From a bacterium (GTDB lineage: Bacteria > UBA3054), in NCBI GenBank assembly GCA_017538635.1, contig JAFYIM010000336.1, positions 1 to 8,036 of the forward strand: DNA of 8,036 nucleotides, given 5' to 3'. The first letter of the stretch is position 1. The number at the start of each line of letters is the position of its first letter. Positions 5,576 through 8,036 of the stretch are shown one piece after another. The translations under genes were made by a program, and so were the position numbers. The notes below the pieces were generated by a model. That model did not search any database. It saw only the letters and a list, made by a program, of their open reading frames with translations, and was not told the origin of the DNA.

Positions 5576-6707
5576 CCGCGAACCCAACGCCTACAAAGAG
5601 ATAATAGCCGCCGCTCCAAAAGGCAGCAAAAAATATTGGACCGAGATCCCTGACGATTATCATAGCATGGTTTTAAGCTCCCTCTTGGCCCGTATAGCGG
5701 GTTGTAACCTGGGAGCCATAGTGGAAGGCTGGTCCCTGGAGCAAATGGAAAATTATGCCAAGGAGATCGGCGTCCCCTACCCCATGACCGACTACTGGCC
5801 CTCCTCCCCTGACCCCGAGGAACCGCGCTACATCCTCGGCAGAAACCGCCAGTACACCAAGGGCGAGATGAGATATTCTCCTGTGGATGACGACACTACC
5901 TACACCATTCTGGGCCTCCTGATTGCCGAAGAAGCGAAGAATTTTCCCTTTACTCTCGACGACGTGGCAAATGCCTGGCTCAAATATCTGCCCATGGCCT
6001 GCACCGCTGAGAAAGTGACCTTGGACAATCTCAAAGCCGGCGTCGCTCCTGAAAAAGCCGCTGAGATAAACAATCCTTACGACGAATGGATCGGCGCAGA
6101 CATCCGCTGCGACGGCTTCGCCTACATGGCTCCCGGCAATCCCAGACTCGCCGCCAAATTAGCCTACACCGACGCCTATCTGAGCCACCGCAAAAACGGC
6201 ATCTACGGGGAAATGTATTTCGCCGCCGTCATCAGTTCTGCCTTCGCCCTGAAAGACCCTCTAGCAGCCCTCGAAGCGGGGCTTCTTGAGATCCCGGAAA
6301 ACTGCGACCTGGCTGAAGCGGTAAGATGGGCGCTTTCCCTTTACGGCAAAGTAAAAGATTACAGAGAAGCCGCAAAACTGGTCGACGAGCGCTTCCCCAA
6401 AATGTCCCCCGTCCACACCATCAACAACGCCTGCCTGACCATCTTCGCCCTGGGCCTCGGGCATGAGACGAAGTCCATCGACACCGTCATCTCGCAGTGC
6501 GTCGCCATGGCCCACGACTGCGACTGCACCGCCGCCACCGCCGGCTCGATTGCGGGCGCGGCCTGGGGAAACGCAACTCTCTCCCCGCACTGGTACGAAC
6601 CTTTCAACGACATCCAGGAAAGCTATCTCATTGGCCGCCGCGTCTTCGGCATCGAGGACCTCTCCTTCCGCTTCGCCGCCCAAGCGCGCCGCCATCTCGC
6701 TCTTTAA
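5568..6707 (+). CDS. ADP-ribosylglycohydrolase family protein
   Basis: The 379-residue protein matches the DraG/ARH-like all-helical fold that removes ADP-ribose from proteins or small molecules with a di-metal centre. Visible features are the N-terminal helix RIAGCNLGAIVEG (42-54), the metal-binding VDDDT (106-110), a conserved middle part with IGADIRCDGFAYMAPGNP (175-192) and NGIYGEMYFAA (210-220), and the C-terminal metal motif HDCDCTAATAGSIAGAAWG (316-334) with D317 and D319. These fit the bacterial subfamily with a DxDC motif rather than classical DraG (DTDT). No signal peptide is seen, so it should be cytosolic. The start ATG lies inside the end of the small membrane-protein gene (8-nt overlap), giving tight coupling and making it the last gene of the operon. 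The substrate is unknown; ADP-ribosyl protein, ADP-ribose-1-phosphate or another ribosyl compound are options. Confidence 0.85.
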   Translation: MPDREPNAYKEIIAAAPKGSKKYWTEIPDDYHSMVLSSLLARIAGCNLGAIVEGWSLEQMENYAKEIGVPYPMTDYWPSSPDPEEPRYILGRNRQYTKGEMRYSPVDDDTTYTILGLLIAEEAKNFPFTLDDVANAWLKYLPMACTAEKVTLDNLKAGVAPEKAAEINNPYDEWIGADIRCDGFAYMAPGNPRLAAKLAYTDAYLSHRKNGIYGEMYFAAVISSAFALKDPLAALEAGLLEIPENCDLAEAVRWALSLYGKVKDYREAAKLVDERFPKMSPVHTINNACLTIFALGLGHETKSIDTVISQCVAMAHDCDCTAATAGSIAGAAWGNATLSPHWYEPFNDIQESYLIGRRVFGIEDLSFRFAAQARRHLAL

Positions 6708-6724
6708 CAAGCTGCCGCCTGACA

Positions 6725-6816
6725 AAAAAAAGGACACATCCCCAAGTGAACTCACGGAGGACGCGAATCAAGGCAATGCGCGCGTAGTCCGTGAACGGGG
6801 GATGTGTCCTTTTTTT
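6725..6816. terminator. 92-nt hairpin between convergent genes: bidirectional terminator and/or REP/MITE-like palindrome
   Basis: The outer arms, 6725-6743 and 6798-6816, pair perfectly over 19 bp: seven A then GGACACATCCCC on the left, GGGGATGTGTCC then seven T on the right. Inside, 6752-6765 pairs with 6781-6794 at 12 of 14 positions, leaving an apex of 15 nt (6766-6780) and an asymmetric internal loop. The T run on either strand lets the hairpin end transcripts from both the ADP-ribosylglycohydrolase gene (stop at 6707) and the reductase gene (stop at 6832). Its length and two-tier structure exceed a plain terminator and resemble REP elements mobilised by Y1 (IS200-like/RAYT) transposases. 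No transposase lies in the window. Confidence 0.7.
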
Positions 6817-6831
6817 GTTTGGTTTGTTAGC

Positions 6832-8036
6832 TTAGCTGGTGAATTCTTTGTGCACGCGCTTCAGCTCTTCGGGGATGTTGATCTTCTGCGGGCACTTTTT
6901 CAGACAAGCGCCGCATTCCACACAGGCGTCGGCGCGGGAGCCTTTTTCAAGCTGGAAATATTCGCGCTGAGACATCCACTTCACAAGCGATGAGCGGTAG
7001 TTGTTGTACATCTTGAAGATGTCAGGAATGGCCACTCCCACAGGACAAGGCGTGCAGTAACGGCAGGTGGTGCAGGGGATCTTCCCCTCTTCCTTCATGA
7101 ATTCCTTGACCTTCACCAGAAGCTCTTTGCCATCTTCGCCCAAAGGTTCTATGGGAGAGAAGGTCTTCAGGTTCTCTTCCACATGCTCCACATAAGTCAT
7201 GCCGGAGAGAATGGTGAGGACGTTGGGAAGCGAGGCGATGAACTCGAAGGCCCACTGTGCGCCGGTAGTCCCGGGCCTGGCGTTGGTCAGCATCTCCAGC
7301 GTCTTGGGCTGAAGATTGGCGAGTTCGCCGCCCTTCAGGGGCTCCATGACGATGACGGGAATGTTGTGGCTGGTTAGGATCTCGTACTGCTCTCTGGAAT
7401 AGTCGTCCCAGTCGAAATAATTGAGTTGGATCTGGGCGAAGTCCCAGCCGCCTTCGTCAGCGATGACGGCCAGGTCCTTGTTGTCGCCGTGGAAGGAGAA
7501 GCCGAGGTTTTTCACCTTGCCTTCCTTTTTCATCTGGCGGGCGTATTCCAAGGCTCCAAGGTCCCTGACGTTCGGCCAGGCGCCGCCGTTCAGAGAGTGC
7601 AGAAGATAGAAATCGAAATATTCCGTCTGGCAGCGATCCAGCTGTTCCTGGAAGATCCTCTTCGCGTCGTCTATGCTTTTGACTTCCCAGACCGGCATCT
7701 TGTCGGCAAGATTGTAGGATTCCCTCGGGTATTTTTTCAAAGCCTCGCCGGCGAAGCGTTCCGACATGCCCTGGTGATAGACCCAGGCGGTATCGTAGTA
7801 GTTGACTCCGCCCGCCATGGCTCTGTCGATAAGCTCCTGGGCTTTTTCCTTGTCTATTTCCGCCTGATTCCTGCGGTCCTTAAGGGGAAGCCTCATTAAG
7901 CCGTAACCTAAAAGGGAAACGCCTTGAGCGATGTTGCCCAGTTTGCGTTTCGTCATTTCGCCTTTCTTTTTCTCGTTACTGCCTGCTTTCACGTCAGTGG
8001 GTTCCTTTCCTTCTTTGCAGCCGCCCAGGGCCGCCA
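6832..8036 (-). CDS. Aldo/keto reductase with two C-terminal 4Fe-4S motifs, 5'-truncated, likely exported or lipid-anchored
   Basis: The frame is open to the window edge, so the true start lies beyond 8036. Numbered from the internal GTG at 7990-7992, the catalytic tetrad of aldo/keto reductases is D67, Y72, K98 and H132 (NYYDTAWVY, ADKMP, FYLLHSL), in a TIM-barrel frame through about residue 280. The tail carries two cluster motifs: CTTCRYCTPCP (307-317) and CVECGACLKKCP (357-368), typical of the ferredoxin-fused AKR group. Upstream of the GTG the frame reads AALGGCK (8014-8034); LGGC fits a lipobox and is followed by a charged, Lys/Glu-rich linker. Many relatives have a Tat-type signal ending this way, so the GTG at 7992 and the ATG at 7956 are probably internal. 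It should reduce or oxidise a carbonyl or sugar substrate with NADPH, the clusters passing electrons; the substrate is unknown. Confidence 0.88.
   Translation of the reverse strand, partial: AALGGCKEGKEPTDVKAGSNEKKKGEMTKRKLGNIAQGVSLLGYGLMRLPLKDRRNQAEIDKEKAQELIDRAMAGGVNYYDTAWVYHQGMSERFAGEALKKYPRESYNLADKMPVWEVKSIDDAKRIFQEQLDRCQTEYFDFYLLHSLNGGAWPNVRDLGALEYARQMKKEGKVKNLGFSFHGDNKDLAVIADEGGWDFAQIQLNYFDWDDYSREQYEILTSHNIPVIVMEPLKGGELANLQPKTLEMLTNARPGTTGAQWAFEFIASLPNVLTILSGMTYVEHVEENLKTFSPIEPLGEDGKELLVKVKEFMKEEGKIPCTTCRYCTPCPVGVAIPDIFKMYNNYRSSLVKWMSQREYFQLEKGSRADACVECGACLKKCPQKINIPEELKRVHKEFTS
8017..8028 (-). other. Lipobox-like LGGC of the truncated reductase signal peptide
   Basis: Codons 8028-8017 read L-G-G-C, followed by K-E-G-K. 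This matches the bacterial lipoprotein consensus [LVI][ASTG][GA]C. The hydrophobic part of the signal and any twin-arginine motif lie outside the window, so the call rests on the lipobox, the preceding Ala-Ala and the charged linker after it. Confidence 0.45.

Noticed and set aside
6708..6831. CRISPR repeat or IS element at the palindrome
   Set aside because: There is only one inverted pair, with no direct repeats, spacers, transposase or target-site duplication that I can identify.
6463..6993. Plus-strand frame running from the ADP-ribosylglycohydrolase gene through the hairpin into the reductase region
   Set aside because: It is Pro/Ser/Arg-rich in the shadow part, crosses the terminator hairpin and lies antisense to the ferredoxin motifs of the reductase.

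Overview
The window looks like a chromosomal segment of a Gram-negative bacterium, most likely from the Verrucomicrobiota/Lentisphaerota or a neighbouring PVC-type lineage. The reasons are a C-terminal PEP-CTERM sorting signal, an HlyD-type periplasmic adaptor, a VTC-domain/DUF4956 gene pair, a Tat/lipoprotein-style aldo/keto reductase with ferredoxin-like clusters, and a palindrome resembling a REP element. This placement is inference from gene content; there is no rRNA or marker gene. No tRNA, rRNA, CRISPR array or complete insertion sequence was seen.

Layout. (1) Positions 1-1065, minus strand: a secreted metzincin-type zinc metalloprotease that runs off the left edge. The signal peptide and pro-region (487-1065) are separated from the catalytic domain (1-486, with HEWGHNMGCNH at 46-78) by a single in-frame TAG at 487-489. 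The frame is open on both sides, so this is a nonsense-disrupted gene, a readthrough/reinitiation case, or a base-call error. (2) Positions 1066-1233: a divergent intergenic region with a strong Shine-Dalgarno for each flanking gene and a candidate sigma70-like promoter for the rightward genes. (3) Positions 1234-6707, plus strand: a very compact run of six genes with gaps of 15, 3, 3 and 1 nt and then an 8-nt overlap. They encode a two-lamin-tail-domain PEP-CTERM surface protein, an HlyD-like adaptor, a VTC-domain protein, a DUF4956 membrane protein, a small two-TM membrane protein and an ADP-ribosylglycohydrolase. (4) Positions 6708-6831: a convergent intergenic region holding a 92-nt hairpin with 19-bp perfect outer arms ending in A/T tracts, likely a bidirectional terminator and/or REP/MITE-like element. 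(5) Positions 6832-8036, minus strand: an aldo/keto reductase with two 4Fe-4S motifs, 5'-truncated by the window edge, with a lipobox-like LGGC in frame upstream of the first internal start.

How the genes may work together. VTC-domain and DUF4956 proteins are known to travel together in bacteria, often with CotH-type kinases and lamin-tail proteins. Here no CotH is present. The tight linkage with a surface-sorted lamin-tail protein, a membrane-fusion adaptor and an ADP-ribosylglycohydrolase suggests a cell-envelope system in which a membrane module (VTC + DUF4956 + small TM protein) makes or handles a phosphate-rich product, with an envelope-exposed arm (HlyD-like + PEP-CTERM LTD protein). 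That functional picture is inference. The individual domain calls are better supported than the pathway.
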